From the NCBI RefSeq assembly GCF_030409795.1, contig NZ_JAUFQN010000019.1, forward strand, positions 248,001 through 312,000: DNA of 64,000 nucleotides. Direction: 5' to 3'. This DNA comes from Flavobacterium paronense. Lineage in GTDB: Bacteria > Bacteroidota > Bacteroidia > Flavobacteriales > Flavobacteriaceae. Made by a program: the position numbers and the translations under genes. The notes beneath the pieces were generated by a model that was not told where the DNA came from, made no database searches, and saw only the letters and a program-made list of their open reading frames with translations. Shown piece by piece: positions 1 to 9,588 of the stretch (position 1 is its first letter; each line of letters begins with the position of its first letter).

Positions 1-1145
1 ATTTACTGAAACATGCAGCTCAAGTATTGGTAGGTTTTTTTATTTTATACAAAATCCATAAAGTTCCATATCACTATTTCAAAACGATATCCAAAATCCT
101 GTTGCCTGTTGTATGGATTTTATTAATTTATACCTTGCTTAAAGGAACTATCATCGACGGAGCAAACGCAAGCCGTTGGATACAGATTCCGTTTATTGGT
201 ATTACGTTTCAAACTTCTACGTTAGCATCCATCGTATTATATGTTTTTGTGGCCCGTTATTTATCTAAAAAAAGAGAAACGCCTATCACTTTCCAAAACT
301 CGCTTTGGGAATTGTGGACGCCTGTTTTTATTACATTAATTTTTATTCTTCCAGCCAATTTATCTACAGCTGCCTTGATATTCTCGATGGTATTGATGTT
401 GGTTTTTATTGGAAAATATCCACTGAAATATATCGGAATTATACTTGGAGCCGGAATTATTGGATTGACCTTTTTCATATTAGTAGCTAAAGCTTTTCCG
501 AATGCTTTCCCAAATCGTGTTGACACTTGGATTGCTCGTATTGACAACTTCACCAGCGACAAACCCGATGAAGATGATTACCAAATCGAAAAGGCAAAAA
601 TAGCCATCGCTTCTGGCGGAATATACGGATTGGGCCCAGGGAAAAGCGTGCAAAAAAACTTTTTGCCACAATCTTCTTCCGATTTTATCTATGCCATTAT
701 TGTGGAAGAATACGGAATGGTTGGCGGTTTATGTGTTTTGGGTTTATATCTTTTATTGCTATTCCGATTTGTAATTGCAGCGCACAAAGCCAATTCACTT
801 TTTGGAAAACTCGTCGTCGTTGGTTTAGGTTTTCCAATAATTTTTCAAGCGATGACCAACATGGCTGTTGCTGTAGAATTGTTGCCGGTTACAGGTCAAA
901 CTTTACCATTGATTAGTAGCGGAGGAAGTTCTATTTGGATGACTTGTATTGCTTTGGGAATTATTTTAAGTGTAACTAAAAAAGAAGAAGAAATAGCAGA
1001 AGAACAAGCCGAAAAACAAAAACGGGAAGATGCTTTACAAAAGCTTATAGATAAACAATTATTAGAAGATGAAGCGGCTGAAATGGAAGATTTTTCCATT
1101 GTAGATAAGGCAAATCCAATGAGTGCTGTTTTGAATAAAAAATAA
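1..1145 (+). CDS. ftsW: FtsW, septal peptidoglycan glycosyltransferase (5' end outside window)
   Basis: SEDS-family membrane protein that polymerises lipid II at the division septum. The frame is open to the left edge (frame starts at base 3: LLKHAAQ...), so the gene begins upstream; the TTG at 27 is only an internal codon. Visible are about eight hydrophobic segments, the family stretch [10 protein letters not shown] near the start, [19 protein letters not shown], and near the C-terminus [10 protein letters not shown], all typical of FtsW/RodA. A charged cytoplasmic tail rich in Glu and Lys follows. It is the first visible gene of a tight ftsW-murG-murC-ftsQ-ftsA-ftsZ cluster; murG starts one base after the stop. 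FtsW is preferred over RodA because of this context. Confidence 0.95.
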   Translation, partial: LLKHAAQVLVGFFILYKIHKVPYHYFKTISKILLPVVWILLIYTLLKGTIIDGANASRWIQIPFIGITFQTSTLASIVLYVFVARYLSKKRETPITFQNSLWELWTPVFITLIFILPANLSTAALIFSMVLMLVFIGKYPLKYIGIILGAGIIGLTFFILVAKAFPNAFPNRVDTWIARIDNFTSDKPDEDDYQIEKAKIAIASGGIYGLGPGKSVQKNFLPQSSSDFIYAIIVEEYGMVGGLCVLGLYLLLLFRFVIAAHKANSLFGKLVVVGLGFPIIFQAMTNMAVAVELLPVTGQTLPLISSGGSSIWMTCIALGIILSVTKKEEEIAEEQAEKQKREDALQKLIDKQLLEDEAAEMEDFSIVDKANPMSAVLNKK

Positions 1146-1146
1146 A

Positions 1147-2238
1147 ATGAAAAAATTAAAATTCATATTAAGTGGTGGCGGAACCGGTGGACATATCTAC
1201 CCGGCGATTGCTATTGCCAATGAATTAAAATTGCGTTTTCCTGATACCGAATTTCTTTTTGTTGGTGCTGAAGACAAAATGGAAATGCAAAAAGTGCCAG
1301 AAGCAGGTTATAAAATTGAAGGACTTTGGATTGCCGGTTTACAACGAAAACTGACAATGCAAAATTTGATGTTTCCATTGAAATTGATCAGCAGTTTAGT
1401 CAAGGCGCGAAAAATAATTAAAAACTTTAAGCCCGATGTTGTAATTGGAACAGGTGGTTTTGCCAGCGGTCCTTTATTACAGATGGCAAATATGATGAAG
1501 ATTCCAACAGTGATTCAGGAGCAAAATTCTTATCCGGGAATCACCAATAAATTATTGAGCAAAAAAGCCAATGCGATTTGTGTGGCTTATGAAAATTTAG
1601 AGCGGTTTTTTCCAAAAGATAAGATTGTTTTCACCGGTAATCCGGTTCGCCAGGATTTATTGGAAATAGATTCTAAACGAAATGAAGCCATTAAGTATTT
1701 TAATTTAAATCCAAATAAAAAAACACTTTTGGTACTTGGCGGAAGTCTTGGGGCAAGAAGATTAAATCAATTAATTGAAAAAGAAATTTACAATATTGTT
1801 TCAAAAGATATTCAAATTATATGGCAATGTGGCAAGTTATATTATAACAATTACAATCATTATTCTGATGGACAACTAGTTCAAGTTTTGTCTTTTATAG
1901 ATAGAATGGACTTAGTGTATGCCGCAGCCGATTTTGTCATTTCACGAGCTGGAGCATCATCCGTTTCAGAGTTATGTTTAGTTGGTAAGCCAGTAATCTT
2001 TATTCCTTCACCTAATGTGGCCGAAGATCATCAAACAAAAAATGCCAAAGCAATTGTAGATAAAAACGGAGCTATTTTAATTAAAGAAAGTGAATTAGAT
2101 TTCACTTTTGAACCCATATTTTCGAATTTAATTTTTAATGAAAATTTAAAAAAAGAATTAAGCGAAAATATTAAAAAATTAGCAAAGCCAAACGCAACAA
2201 AAGATATAGTTGAACAAATAATTAAGTTGATAAAATAA
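1147..2238 (+). CDS. murG: MurG, lipid II synthase (GlcNAc transferase)
   Basis: Peripheral membrane glycosyltransferase (GT28) that adds GlcNAc to lipid I to give lipid II. The 363-residue length is normal. The N-terminal glycine loop [12 protein letters not shown] (about residues 8-19) contacts lipid and diphosphate; the C-terminal domain shows [10 protein letters not shown], and [11 protein letters not shown] with the following ...AEDHQTKNA forms the UDP-GlcNAc site. It starts at an ATG one base after the ftsW stop and ends directly against murC, so the three genes are probably translationally coupled. The last 100 residues are locally very AT-rich, which does not disturb the frame. Confidence 0.97.
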   Translation: MKKLKFILSGGGTGGHIYPAIAIANELKLRFPDTEFLFVGAEDKMEMQKVPEAGYKIEGLWIAGLQRKLTMQNLMFPLKLISSLVKARKIIKNFKPDVVIGTGGFASGPLLQMANMMKIPTVIQEQNSYPGITNKLLSKKANAICVAYENLERFFPKDKIVFTGNPVRQDLLEIDSKRNEAIKYFNLNPNKKTLLVLGGSLGARRLNQLIEKEIYNIVSKDIQIIWQCGKLYYNNYNHYSDGQLVQVLSFIDRMDLVYAAADFVISRAGASSVSELCLVGKPVIFIPSPNVAEDHQTKNAKAIVDKNGAILIKESELDFTFEPIFSNLIFNENLKKELSENIKKLAKPNATKDIVEQIIKLIK

Positions 2239-3579
2239 GTGAATTTAAACCAAATACATAACGTATACTTCATCGGAATCGGTGGCATCGGAATGAGTGC
2301 TTTGGCCCGTTATTTCCAAAACATTGGCAAGAATGTTTCAGGTTATGACAAAACACCAACGATGTTGACAAATGAGCTCATTGCTGGCGGAATGTCGATT
2401 CATTTTGAAGATAATATCAGTTTGATTCCATCCGATTATTATGTCGAAAACACTTTGGTTATAATTACACCGGCCGTTCCGATTTCACATTCAGAATGGA
2501 ATTATTTTATCGAAAGAGACTATGTAGTAAAAAAGCGTGCGGAAGTTTTGGGAATCATCACCAAAGACACTTTTTGTTTTGCCGTTGCCGGTACGCATGG
2601 GAAAACAACAACCTCAAGTATTCTTGGGCATATTTTATATGAAAGTGGTGCCGATGTTACCGCTTTTATTGGTGGTATTGTCGAAAACTATCATTCCAAT
2701 TTAATTGGAAGCGGGAAAACAGTAACCGTAGTTGAAGCTGACGAATTCGACCGTTCGTTTTTGCATTTACATCCAAATATTGCCTGTGTAACCTCTATGG
2801 ATGCAGATCATTTGGATATTTATGGCGACAAAAATGCAATTGAAGATTCGTTTCGAGAATTTGCTGATAAAGTAGAAGATAAAACTAAAATTTTTGTCCC
2901 AAAAGGTTTGCCACTATCAGGATTAACCGTTGGCATTGATGAGGGTGCAACTTTCAAAGCATTTAATATCCGAATAGAAAATGGTTATTATGTTTTTGAT
3001 GTACAAACTCCTTCAGAAACAATTCAAAATATAAAGTTTGGTTTACCCGGAAGACACAATTTAATGAATGCCTTGATGGCTTTAGCGATGGCTAAGACTT
3101 ATGGTACCCCAACCGAGTCCATTGCTAAGGCCTTGGCTTCATTTAAAGGAATTCAGCGTAGATTTTCGTATCAAATTAAAAATGAAAATCTCGTTTATAT
3201 TGATGATTATGCACATCATCCAACCGAAATCAATGCGGTTCATCAGGCAGTTCGTGAATTGTATCCAAATGAAAAAGTGTTAGCGATTTTCCAACCGCAT
3301 TTGTTCAGCAGAACCAAAGATTTTGCCGATGATTTTGCCAAAAGCTTATCTCAATTTGATGAAATCTTGTTGTTAGATATTTATCCCGCTCGCGAATTAC
3401 CAATGGAAGGAATTACATCAAGTTGGTTGCTTTCTAAAATCGAAAACCAACATAAAAAATTGGTTTCAAAAGATGATTTAATTTCGTCAATTTTAGATAG
3501 TGATGCTAAAATAATTGTTACAATAGGGGCAGGAGATATAGGTGAATTAGTTCCAAAAATTAAACAGGCATTATCATGA
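2239..3579 (+). CDS. murC: MurC, UDP-N-acetylmuramate--L-alanine ligase
   Basis: Cytoplasmic Mur ligase that joins L-Ala to UDP-MurNAc with ATP. Residues 10-20 carry the N-terminal glycine loop GIGGIGMSALA, and the ATP P-loop GTHGKTTTSS is at about 119-128. The central domain shows VVEADEFDRSF, and DDYAHHPTEI marks the MurC-type C-terminal domain. The gene has no intergenic space: it begins with GTG right after the murG TAA, and no ATG gives the conserved N-terminus. Its last four bases overlap the ftsQ start (ATGA), again pointing to coupling. Confidence 0.97.
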   Translation: MNLNQIHNVYFIGIGGIGMSALARYFQNIGKNVSGYDKTPTMLTNELIAGGMSIHFEDNISLIPSDYYVENTLVIITPAVPISHSEWNYFIERDYVVKKRAEVLGIITKDTFCFAVAGTHGKTTTSSILGHILYESGADVTAFIGGIVENYHSNLIGSGKTVTVVEADEFDRSFLHLHPNIACVTSMDADHLDIYGDKNAIEDSFREFADKVEDKTKIFVPKGLPLSGLTVGIDEGATFKAFNIRIENGYYVFDVQTPSETIQNIKFGLPGRHNLMNALMALAMAKTYGTPTESIAKALASFKGIQRRFSYQIKNENLVYIDDYAHHPTEINAVHQAVRELYPNEKVLAIFQPHLFSRTKDFADDFAKSLSQFDEILLLDIYPARELPMEGITSSWLLSKIENQHKKLVSKDDLISSILDSDAKIIVTIGAGDIGELVPKIKQALS

Positions 3580-4298
3580 AATTTTTCACTTGGATAAATA
3601 TCAGATTAGTTTTGATGATTATAGCTGTAATAGGCATGTTTTCGTTTACTTCGTATCGAAATTCAATGCGAAAAATTAAGAAAACAGAAGTCGTTTTTGT
3701 CGGAGAAAACATGCTTTTTTTAAAGCAGGAAATGGTTAATAAATTGTTAATAGAAAAAAATAGCGACCTAAAAACAATCCATAAAGTTGATTTAGATTTG
3801 AAGAAATTGGAAGCTTCTGTTAACAAACAACAATTGATTGAAAAAGCAGATGTTTTTGTTAGCGTTGATGGGGTTTTAAAAGCAGTGGTAAAGCAGAAAA
3901 CACCTGTGGGTAGAGTGTTTGACGAAGCGGGTTCTTTCTATATTGATTATGAAGGAAATAAGATGCCGTTATCAGATAATTATACAGCTAGAGTTCCACT
4001 AGTTTCGGGGGAAATTAATGTAGTAAAAAAGGAAAAATTATCTGAAGTTTTAAGGATGATTGACAAAGATGAGTTTTTGAAAAAAAACATCATTGGTGTG
4101 CGGGTTTTGCCTAATGGCAGCTTGATAATGGCAAACAGAAATTATGATTTTAGGATAGATTTTGGTCAAACCATAAATATTGACAAGAAATTTAATAATT
4201 ACAAAGCCTTTTTTCAAAAAGCAGTTTCTGATAGCACTTTGATTAAATACAAATGGATTAACCTGAGATTTACTAAGCAAGTTGTTTGCATTAAATAG
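3576..4298 (+). CDS. ftsQ: FtsQ/DivIB-type cell division protein
   Basis: Bitopic divisome protein linking early and late components in the periplasm. It has a short cytoplasmic start, one membrane segment at about residues 9-25, and a POTRA-like stretch after it (KKTEVVFVGENMLFL...) followed by a beta domain. Length is 240 residues. Sequence alone is weakly conserved; the call rests on topology and on its place between murC and ftsA. Its ATG overlaps the murC stop by four bases, and ftsA follows after six bases. Confidence 0.88.
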   Translation: MKFFTWINIRLVLMIIAVIGMFSFTSYRNSMRKIKKTEVVFVGENMLFLKQEMVNKLLIEKNSDLKTIHKVDLDLKKLEASVNKQQLIEKADVFVSVDGVLKAVVKQKTPVGRVFDEAGSFYIDYEGNKMPLSDNYTARVPLVSGEINVVKKEKLSEVLRMIDKDEFLKKNIIGVRVLPNGSLIMANRNYDFRIDFGQTINIDKKFNNYKAFFQKAVSDSTLIKYKWINLRFTKQVVCIK

Positions 4299-4304
4299 AA
4301 GATT

Positions 4305-5699
4305 ATGGAAAAAGAGAATATTGCAGTAGGATTAGACATCGGAACAACCAAGATTGTTGCCATGATTGGCAAGAAAAATGAGTATGGGAAGTTAGAAATT
4401 TTGGGTGTTGGAAAATCCAAAAGTCTTGGCGTGGCTCGCGGTGTCGTTAACAATATTACGCAAACTATCCAGTCGATTCAGCAGGCAGTTATTGAAGCAG
4501 AAGCAAATTCAGGATATAAAATTAATGATGTGGTTGTTGGGATTGCCGGACAACACATTCGCAGTATACAGCATACGGATTATGTTATCAGAAACAATCC
4601 GGAAGAAGTTATCAGTGGTAGAGACATTCAGTTGTTGATTGATCAAGTGAATAAATTGGCGATGCTTCCCGGAGAAGAAATTATCCACGTATTGCCTCAG
4701 GAATTTAAAATCGATGGACAATCTGAAATCAAAGAACCTATCGGAATGTACGGCGGAAGATTGGAAGCAAGTTTTCATGTTGTGGTTGGACAAGCATCTT
4801 CTATCAGAAATGTGGGAAGATGTATTCAAAGTTCAGGTATTGAATTATCCGGATTAACATTGGAACCATTGGCTTCGGCTGATGCAGTTTTGAGTCAGGA
4901 AGAAAAAGAAGCAGGCGTTGCCTTAATTGACATAGGTGGTGGAACAACGGATTTAGCCATTTTTAAAGATGGAATCATTCGTCACACAGCAGTTGTGCCT
5001 TTTGGCGGAAATGTGATCACAGATGATATCAAAGAAGGTTGTTCAATCATTGAAAAGCAAGCTGAGTTATTAAAAACAAAATTTGGTTCCGCCTGGCCAG
5101 GTGAAAATAAAGACAATGAAATTGTGTCAATTCCGGGATTGAGAGGAAGAGATCCAAAAGAAATTTCGTTGAAGAACTTGTCAAAAATAATTCATGCACG
5201 AGTAGTTGAGATTATTGAACAGGTTTTTACCGAAATCAAAGCTTACGGACACGAAGATCCACGGAAGAAACTGATTGCCGGAATCGTATTAACAGGTGGC
5301 GGTTCACAATTGAAACACATCAAACAATTAGTAGAATATATCACAGGAATGGACACCAGAATTGGGTATCCAAACGAACATTTGGCAGGCAATTCAAGTG
5401 AAGAAATTTCAAGTCCATTATTCGCAACAGCCGTTGGTTTAGTAATGAACAGTATCGAAAACAATTCGAATAGTGCCTACAAAATTGAATTAAAAGAAGT
5501 AGTAGTTGAAACGCCGAAGCAAGTTGTTTTTCAGCAAACAACTCAAGCTCCGGTTATTGAAGAAAAAAGGGAAGAGGTTGCTAATGTCATCGAAGATGAA
5601 GTTGTCCTTGAAACAGAAAGCACAGAGCACAAAATAAAAAGATCCTTTTTTGATCGTTATGTTGAAAAGATTAAGGACTTTTTAGACAATGCTGAGTAA
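4305..5699 (+). CDS. ftsA: FtsA, actin-like membrane tether of the Z-ring
   Basis: ATP-binding actin-fold protein that anchors FtsZ to the membrane. Phosphate-1 motif GLDIGTTKIVAMIG is near residue 9, phosphate-2 IDIGGGTTDLAIF near 213, and the adenosine motif GIVLTGGGSQLKHI near 330. The 464 residues exceed the roughly 420 of E. coli because of an acidic linker at about 390-440. The C-terminus (RSFFDRYVEKIKDFLDN) has the look of the amphipathic membrane-targeting helix. Start ATG at 4305 lies six bases after ftsQ. Confidence 0.97.
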   Translation: MEKENIAVGLDIGTTKIVAMIGKKNEYGKLEILGVGKSKSLGVARGVVNNITQTIQSIQQAVIEAEANSGYKINDVVVGIAGQHIRSIQHTDYVIRNNPEEVISGRDIQLLIDQVNKLAMLPGEEIIHVLPQEFKIDGQSEIKEPIGMYGGRLEASFHVVVGQASSIRNVGRCIQSSGIELSGLTLEPLASADAVLSQEEKEAGVALIDIGGGTTDLAIFKDGIIRHTAVVPFGGNVITDDIKEGCSIIEKQAELLKTKFGSAWPGENKDNEIVSIPGLRGRDPKEISLKNLSKIIHARVVEIIEQVFTEIKAYGHEDPRKKLIAGIVLTGGGSQLKHIKQLVEYITGMDTRIGYPNEHLAGNSSEEISSPLFATAVGLVMNSIENNSNSAYKIELKEVVVETPKQVVFQQTTQAPVIEEKREEVANVIEDEVVLETESTEHKIKRSFFDRYVEKIKDFLDNAE

Positions 5700-5751
5700 C
5701 AAAAACAAAACAAAATACAGAATATATAATACCTAATAAAACCAAAATAGT

Positions 5752-7713
5752 ATGATAAGCAACTCAGAATTTGGAAACATCTCATTTGATTTACCAAAAA
5801 ATCAATCAAATGTGATTAAAGTAATCGGAGTTGGTGGCGGCGGAAGCAATGCTATCAATCACATGTTCAAACAAGGAATCAAAGGCGTTGATTTCATCGT
5901 TTGTAATACCGACTCACAAGCACTTCAAAATAGTCCAGTGCCGAATAAAATTCAATTAGGAGTTTCCTTGACGGAAGGACTTGGAGCAGGAGCAAACCCT
6001 GATGTTGGTCAGCAATCAGCAATAGAAAGTATTGGCGACATTGAAAAAATGTTAGATACCAATACTAAAATGGTTTTCATCACTGCAGGAATGGGTGGTG
6101 GAACAGGAACTGGTGCAGCACCTGTAATAGCTCAACTTGCCAAAGAAAGAGGCATACTTACCGTTGGAATTGTAACAAAACCGTTTCAATTTGAAGGAAA
6201 AGTTCGTTATGAGCAAGCCTTGTTAGGTGTAGAAAAGCTAAGAAAACAAGTAGATTCTTTGATTGTTATTAATAACAATAAATTGAGAGAAGTATACGGA
6301 AATTTAGGTTTCAAAGCTGGGTTTTCAAAAGCTGACGAAGTTTTGGCAACAGCTTCCCGCGGAATTGCTGAAGTTATAACGCACCATTACACTCAAAATA
6401 TTGACTTAAAAGACGCCAAAACAGTTTTGTCTAATAGTGGCTCAGCTATTATGGGTTCTTCTACTGCAATAGGTGAAAACCGCGCAAAAGAAGCTATTAT
6501 TTCTGCTTTAGATTCTCCTTTATTGGATGACAATAAAATTTCGGGAGCCAAAAACGTATTGTTGCTTATCGTTTCGGGTTCTAGCGAAATTACTATTGAC
6601 GAAATTGGAGAAATTAACGACCATATTCAATCGGAAGCCGGACACGGTGCTAACATTATTATGGGTGTTGGTGAAGATGAAACTTTAGGTGAAGCTATTG
6701 CGGTTACAATCATTGCTACAGGGTTTAACGTAGAACAACAAAACGGAATTGTAAATACAGAAGTTAAGAAAATAATTCACTCATTAGACGGAGAACATAA
6801 ATTAGAGCGTGATTTAACTCAAAAGCCTGTCGAAGTTTTTCAAGCTATTGATACTCCAGTAACAGAAGTTAAAGAAGAAAAAATTGTTTTTGAATTAATC
6901 GAAGATGAAGTTGAAACACCTGTAAATGTTGCTTCTATCGACGAAAATGAATTGATTGCTATGAATCATTTCATCAGAAACCTGGATGTAACTTTTGAAA
7001 TTATTTCTCCAATAAATGATATCGATTTTAAAGTAACAACTCCGGAAGTTAAAGAAATGAAAGTTATCGAGCCAATTATCGAGAAAGAAGAAGAGCAAAT
7101 CACTTTTACTTTTGATATGCCGGCAATACCAACATTCGAAAAAGTTGAGGATGTTAAGCCAATTGAAGTTGTTGAAGAAAGCAGAATCGTTTTCGATTTG
7201 TCTGAATCAGTAAATAACATCGAGGTAAACGAGCCAGTGCAATTTGTCCCAATTACCGAACTCAACGAAGAAGGAATTATCAAATATTCTTTGGAAGAAT
7301 ACATGGAGTTGGAAAACGACTTGTTAAATTCAAAACCAGCAGCTGCAGCTATCGTTCAGGAGCCAATTGCTGAAGAGTTGAACATTACAATGAAGCTTGA
7401 AACTACTGAAAAACCAGCTTCAATGGTAAGTCATTTTGAAGATATTTCACCAGTTGAAATGACTATCGAAGAAACCTTGAAACACAGAGCTGACGATAGA
7501 AGAAAAAAATTAAAAGAGTTCAATTACAAATTCCATAACAACCCTTCAAAAATAGAAGAAATGGAAAAAGAACCTGCCTACAAACGTAATGGTATAGATT
7601 TGTCAAATAATACTCAAACAAATACAAACTCAAGAATGTCAATAGGAATTGATAGCAACGATGATACACAGTTGCGTTCCAACAATTCATTTCTGCACGA
7701 TAATGTAGACTAG
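5752..7713 (+). CDS. ftsZ: FtsZ, tubulin-like division GTPase with long C-terminal extension
   Basis: Forms the cytokinetic Z-ring. The GTPase core is clear: GVGGGGSNA near residue 26, tubulin signature GGGTGTGAAPV at 115-125, and the synergy-loop region around 210-220. The core ends near residue 325. About 320 further residues are acidic, low-complexity and Glu/Val/Ile-rich, and end with the conserved-looking patch AYKRNGIDL and a short terminal peptide. The 653-residue total is far above the 380-400 of most bacteria but is usual in Flavobacteriia. It starts 52 bases after ftsA, and a strong hairpin after the stop closes the cluster. Confidence 0.97.
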   Translation: MISNSEFGNISFDLPKNQSNVIKVIGVGGGGSNAINHMFKQGIKGVDFIVCNTDSQALQNSPVPNKIQLGVSLTEGLGAGANPDVGQQSAIESIGDIEKMLDTNTKMVFITAGMGGGTGTGAAPVIAQLAKERGILTVGIVTKPFQFEGKVRYEQALLGVEKLRKQVDSLIVINNNKLREVYGNLGFKAGFSKADEVLATASRGIAEVITHHYTQNIDLKDAKTVLSNSGSAIMGSSTAIGENRAKEAIISALDSPLLDDNKISGAKNVLLLIVSGSSEITIDEIGEINDHIQSEAGHGANIIMGVGEDETLGEAIAVTIIATGFNVEQQNGIVNTEVKKIIHSLDGEHKLERDLTQKPVEVFQAIDTPVTEVKEEKIVFELIEDEVETPVNVASIDENELIAMNHFIRNLDVTFEIISPINDIDFKVTTPEVKEMKVIEPIIEKEEEQITFTFDMPAIPTFEKVEDVKPIEVVEESRIVFDLSESVNNIEVNEPVQFVPITELNEEGIIKYSLEEYMELENDLLNSKPAAAAIVQEPIAEELNITMKLETTEKPASMVSHFEDISPVEMTIEETLKHRADDRRKKLKEFNYKFHNNPSKIEEMEKEPAYKRNGIDLSNNTQTNTNSRMSIGIDSNDDTQLRSNNSFLHDNVD

Positions 7714-7736
7714 TCTACAGATAACCCTTGAATCTT

Positions 7737-7773
7737 TAACCCGAAAGTCTTATGATTTTCGGGTTATTTTTTT
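7737..7773 (+). terminator. Rho-independent terminator after ftsZ
   Basis: TAACCCGAAA (7737-7746) pairs with TTTCGGGTTA (7757-7766) and is followed by a run of seven T. It lies 24 bases after the ftsZ stop, so it ends the division cluster transcript. Confidence 0.88.
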
Positions 7774-7780
7774 AACAAAT

Positions 7781-7857
7781 TTGGCGCAAAATAAAAGGTG
7801 TTTAAAAAAATGCGCCAAAAACTGGCGCACAATTTTTGTTTGGAAAAAAAATGCGCC
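7781..7857. repeat. Cluster of GGCGCA / TGCGCC half-sites
   Basis: Four related half-sites lie within 77 bases: TTGGCGCA (7781), TGCGCCA (7811), TGGCGCA (7823) and TGCGCC (7852). The middle two form a perfect 7-bp stem with a 5-base loop. GC-rich words this dense stand out in the surrounding AT-rich DNA. It may be a regulatory or short palindromic element; no function is assigned. Confidence 0.5.
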
Positions 7858-7990
7858 TAAAATGTTAATTTTTAGCTTTAATAATTTTGTAAAAAATTCA
7901 AGCCTATAAAATCCTATTGACACTCCAATTTTCAGGTTATTTTTTTTAACTTCGCAACTCTTTTATGGAAACAATCCTAATACATCAAAC

Positions 7991-8440
7991 ATGAGTTTAT
8001 CAACCCAAATAATGGACGAAATGAAAAATGCAATGCGCGCTAAAGACACCGTTGCATTAGAAGCTCTTCGTGCCATCAAATCAGAAATTTTATTAGCCCA
8101 AACCGCTACAGGTTCTAAAGAAGAAATTACCGAAGCTGACGAAATCAAAATATTGCAGAAACTGGTAAAAATGCGTAAAGACAGCGCAAGTATTTTCACC
8201 ACTCAAAACCGTCCTGATTTAGCAGAACCGGAATTGGCTCAAATTGCTGTAATCGAAAAATTCCTTCCGGCCCAACTTTCAGAGGAAGAAGTGGAAGCAA
8301 TTATTGCTAAAATCATTGCAGATACCGGAGCATCAGGAATTGCTTCAATGGGAAAAGTTATGGGATTGGCATCAGCACAAATTGGTGGAAGTGCAGAAGG
8401 GAAAACTATTTCAACTATTGTTAAGAAACTTTTAGTTTAG
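7991..8440 (+). CDS. GatB/YqeY domain protein
   Basis: Small cytoplasmic protein of the YqeY family, related to the C-terminal tRNA-binding domain of GatB of the Asp/Glu-tRNA amidotransferase; its exact role is unclear. At 149 residues it is the usual free-standing length. Family features are the start MSLSTQIMDEMKNAMRAKD, the KILQKLVKMRKDSA segment, the EKFLPAQLSEEEVE block and the terminal MGKVMGLA...TISTIVKKLL. It stands alone between the ftsZ terminator and a tRNA gene. An inverted repeat (GATTATTGGAT, 8440-8450, with ATCCAATAATC, 8472-8482) follows the stop, without a T-run. Confidence 0.93.
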   Translation: MSLSTQIMDEMKNAMRAKDTVALEALRAIKSEILLAQTATGSKEEITEADEIKILQKLVKMRKDSASIFTTQNRPDLAEPELAQIAVIEKFLPAQLSEEEVEAIIAKIIADTGASGIASMGKVMGLASAQIGGSAEGKTISTIVKKLLV

Positions 8441-8497
8441 ATTATTGGATTGTCAGATTTATATCTAACTCATCCAATAATCTGTCAATCTTAAAAA

Positions 8498-8571
8498 GGC
8501 TCCGTAGTTCAACTGGATAGAATATCAGATTTCGGCTCTGATGGTTGCAGGTTCGAACCCTGCCGGGGTCA
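8498..8571 (+). tRNA. tRNA-Arg (anticodon TCG)
   Basis: A 74-base cloverleaf. The acceptor GGCTCCG pairs with CGGGGTC (two G-U pairs), the D stem is GTTC/GAAT, and the anticodon stem TCAGA/TCTGA encloses loop TTTCGGC, giving anticodon TCG. The T stem GCAGG/CCTGC encloses TTCGAAC; the discriminator base is A. CCA is not encoded. Confidence 0.95.
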
Positions 8572-8576
8572 CGAAT

Positions 8577-8636
8577 AAATAAGGGATTAAATAAAATGTC
8601 TAAGCTTGCTTAAGCATTTTATTTAATCCCTTATTT
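8577..8636 (+). terminator. Long hairpin after tRNA-Arg
   Basis: A perfect 22-bp stem (8577-8598 with 8615-8636) starts five bases after the tRNA end. Its 16-base loop holds a second small stem (TAAGC/GCTTA). It is far longer than a normal terminator stem, though its position suggests termination or 3' processing of the tRNA transcript. Confidence 0.75.
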
Positions 8637-8698
8637 TCAATGCGGAGCTTTGTCAGGGAAGACGGAGTCAACCCTGCTGGACTTTTATTTTATTTGTA

Positions 8699-9361
8699 TT
8701 AGAAACTTGTCAACTTCTTTAAATCACTAATCGTTTGTGTTGGATTTGCCGCCTTAAAAACAAAATTTCCAGCCACAAGTATATCTGCACCAGTTTTAAC
8801 CAATTGCACTGCGTTTTTATCAGTAACGCCACCATCAATTTCAATTAAGGTTGAAGCGTTTTTTCTGTTGATTAATGCTTTTAGTTTTTCAATTTTAGCG
8901 TAGGTGTTTTCAATAAAGGATTGACCGCCAAATCCAGGATTCACACTCATGAGACAAACCATGTCAATATCGTTTATGACATCTTCTAATAAATCAATAT
9001 TGGTGTGTGGGTTTAGCGCAACTCCGGCTTTCATACCTTCAGCTTTTATAGCTTGTAAAGTTCTATGCAGATGAGTACAGGCTTCGTAGTGAACGGTTAA
9101 AATAGTTGAACCTAAAGCCGCAAAAGTCTTGATGTATCTGTCGGGATCAACAATCATTAAATGTACATCGATAGTTTTTTTTGCATGTTTTGTAATCGCA
9201 TCTAAAACTGGCATTCCGAAAGAGATATTTGGAACAAAAACACCATCCATAATATCAATATGAAACCAATCTGCTTCACTATTGTTAATCATTTCGATAT
9301 CGCGTTGTAAGTTGGCAAAATCAGCAGCGAGAATGGAAGGAGCGATAAGTGTATTTTTCAT
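8699..9361 (-). CDS. rpe: Ribulose-phosphate 3-epimerase
   Basis: TIM-barrel metalloenzyme that interconverts ribulose 5-phosphate and xylulose 5-phosphate in the pentose phosphate pathway. The N-terminus APSILAADFANL, the metal/catalytic block HIDIMDGVFVPNISFG, the HLMIVDP strand, MSVNPGFGGQSF, and the C-terminal EIDGGVTDKNA with VAGNFVF are all intact. At 220 residues it is full length. It is transcribed away from the tRNA and has its own upstream AT-rich region with TTGAATATTCAA-like palindromes. Confidence 0.97.
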   Translation of the reverse strand: MKNTLIAPSILAADFANLQRDIEMINNSEADWFHIDIMDGVFVPNISFGMPVLDAITKHAKKTIDVHLMIVDPDRYIKTFAALGSTILTVHYEACTHLHRTLQAIKAEGMKAGVALNPHTNIDLLEDVINDIDMVCLMSVNPGFGGQSFIENTYAKIEKLKALINRKNASTLIEIDGGVTDKNAVQLVKTGADILVAGNFVFKAANPTQTISDLKKLTSF

Positions 9362-9500
9362 TGTAGTTTGTGTTGTGTTTTAAAACTTCAAAGTTCGTTG
9401 TTCAACATTGAATATTCAACCTTTCAGCAAAAGTACAAATTATAGGCTTTCCTTTTGAATATTGAATATTCAACTTGGAAATTTGAATGTTGAAATTTGT

Positions 9501-9533
9501 TAAAAATAAAACTCCGGTAATCAGCCGGAGTTT
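9501..9533 (-). terminator. Terminator of rpoD
   Basis: On the minus strand AAACTCCGG pairs with CCGGAGTTT across a 7-base loop (9509-9533), followed by a T-rich tail. It sits 55 bases after the rpoD stop. Confidence 0.85.
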
Positions 9534-9588
9534 CAATCATCAATCAAAAAACGAACAGTTAATCAGACTGTTGTTGTCGTTATTAGGA

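Noticed and set aside
27-1145. Complete short FtsW starting at the TTG at 27
   Set aside because: The frame is open to the window edge with FtsW-like residues before this codon, so the gene is truncated by the window.
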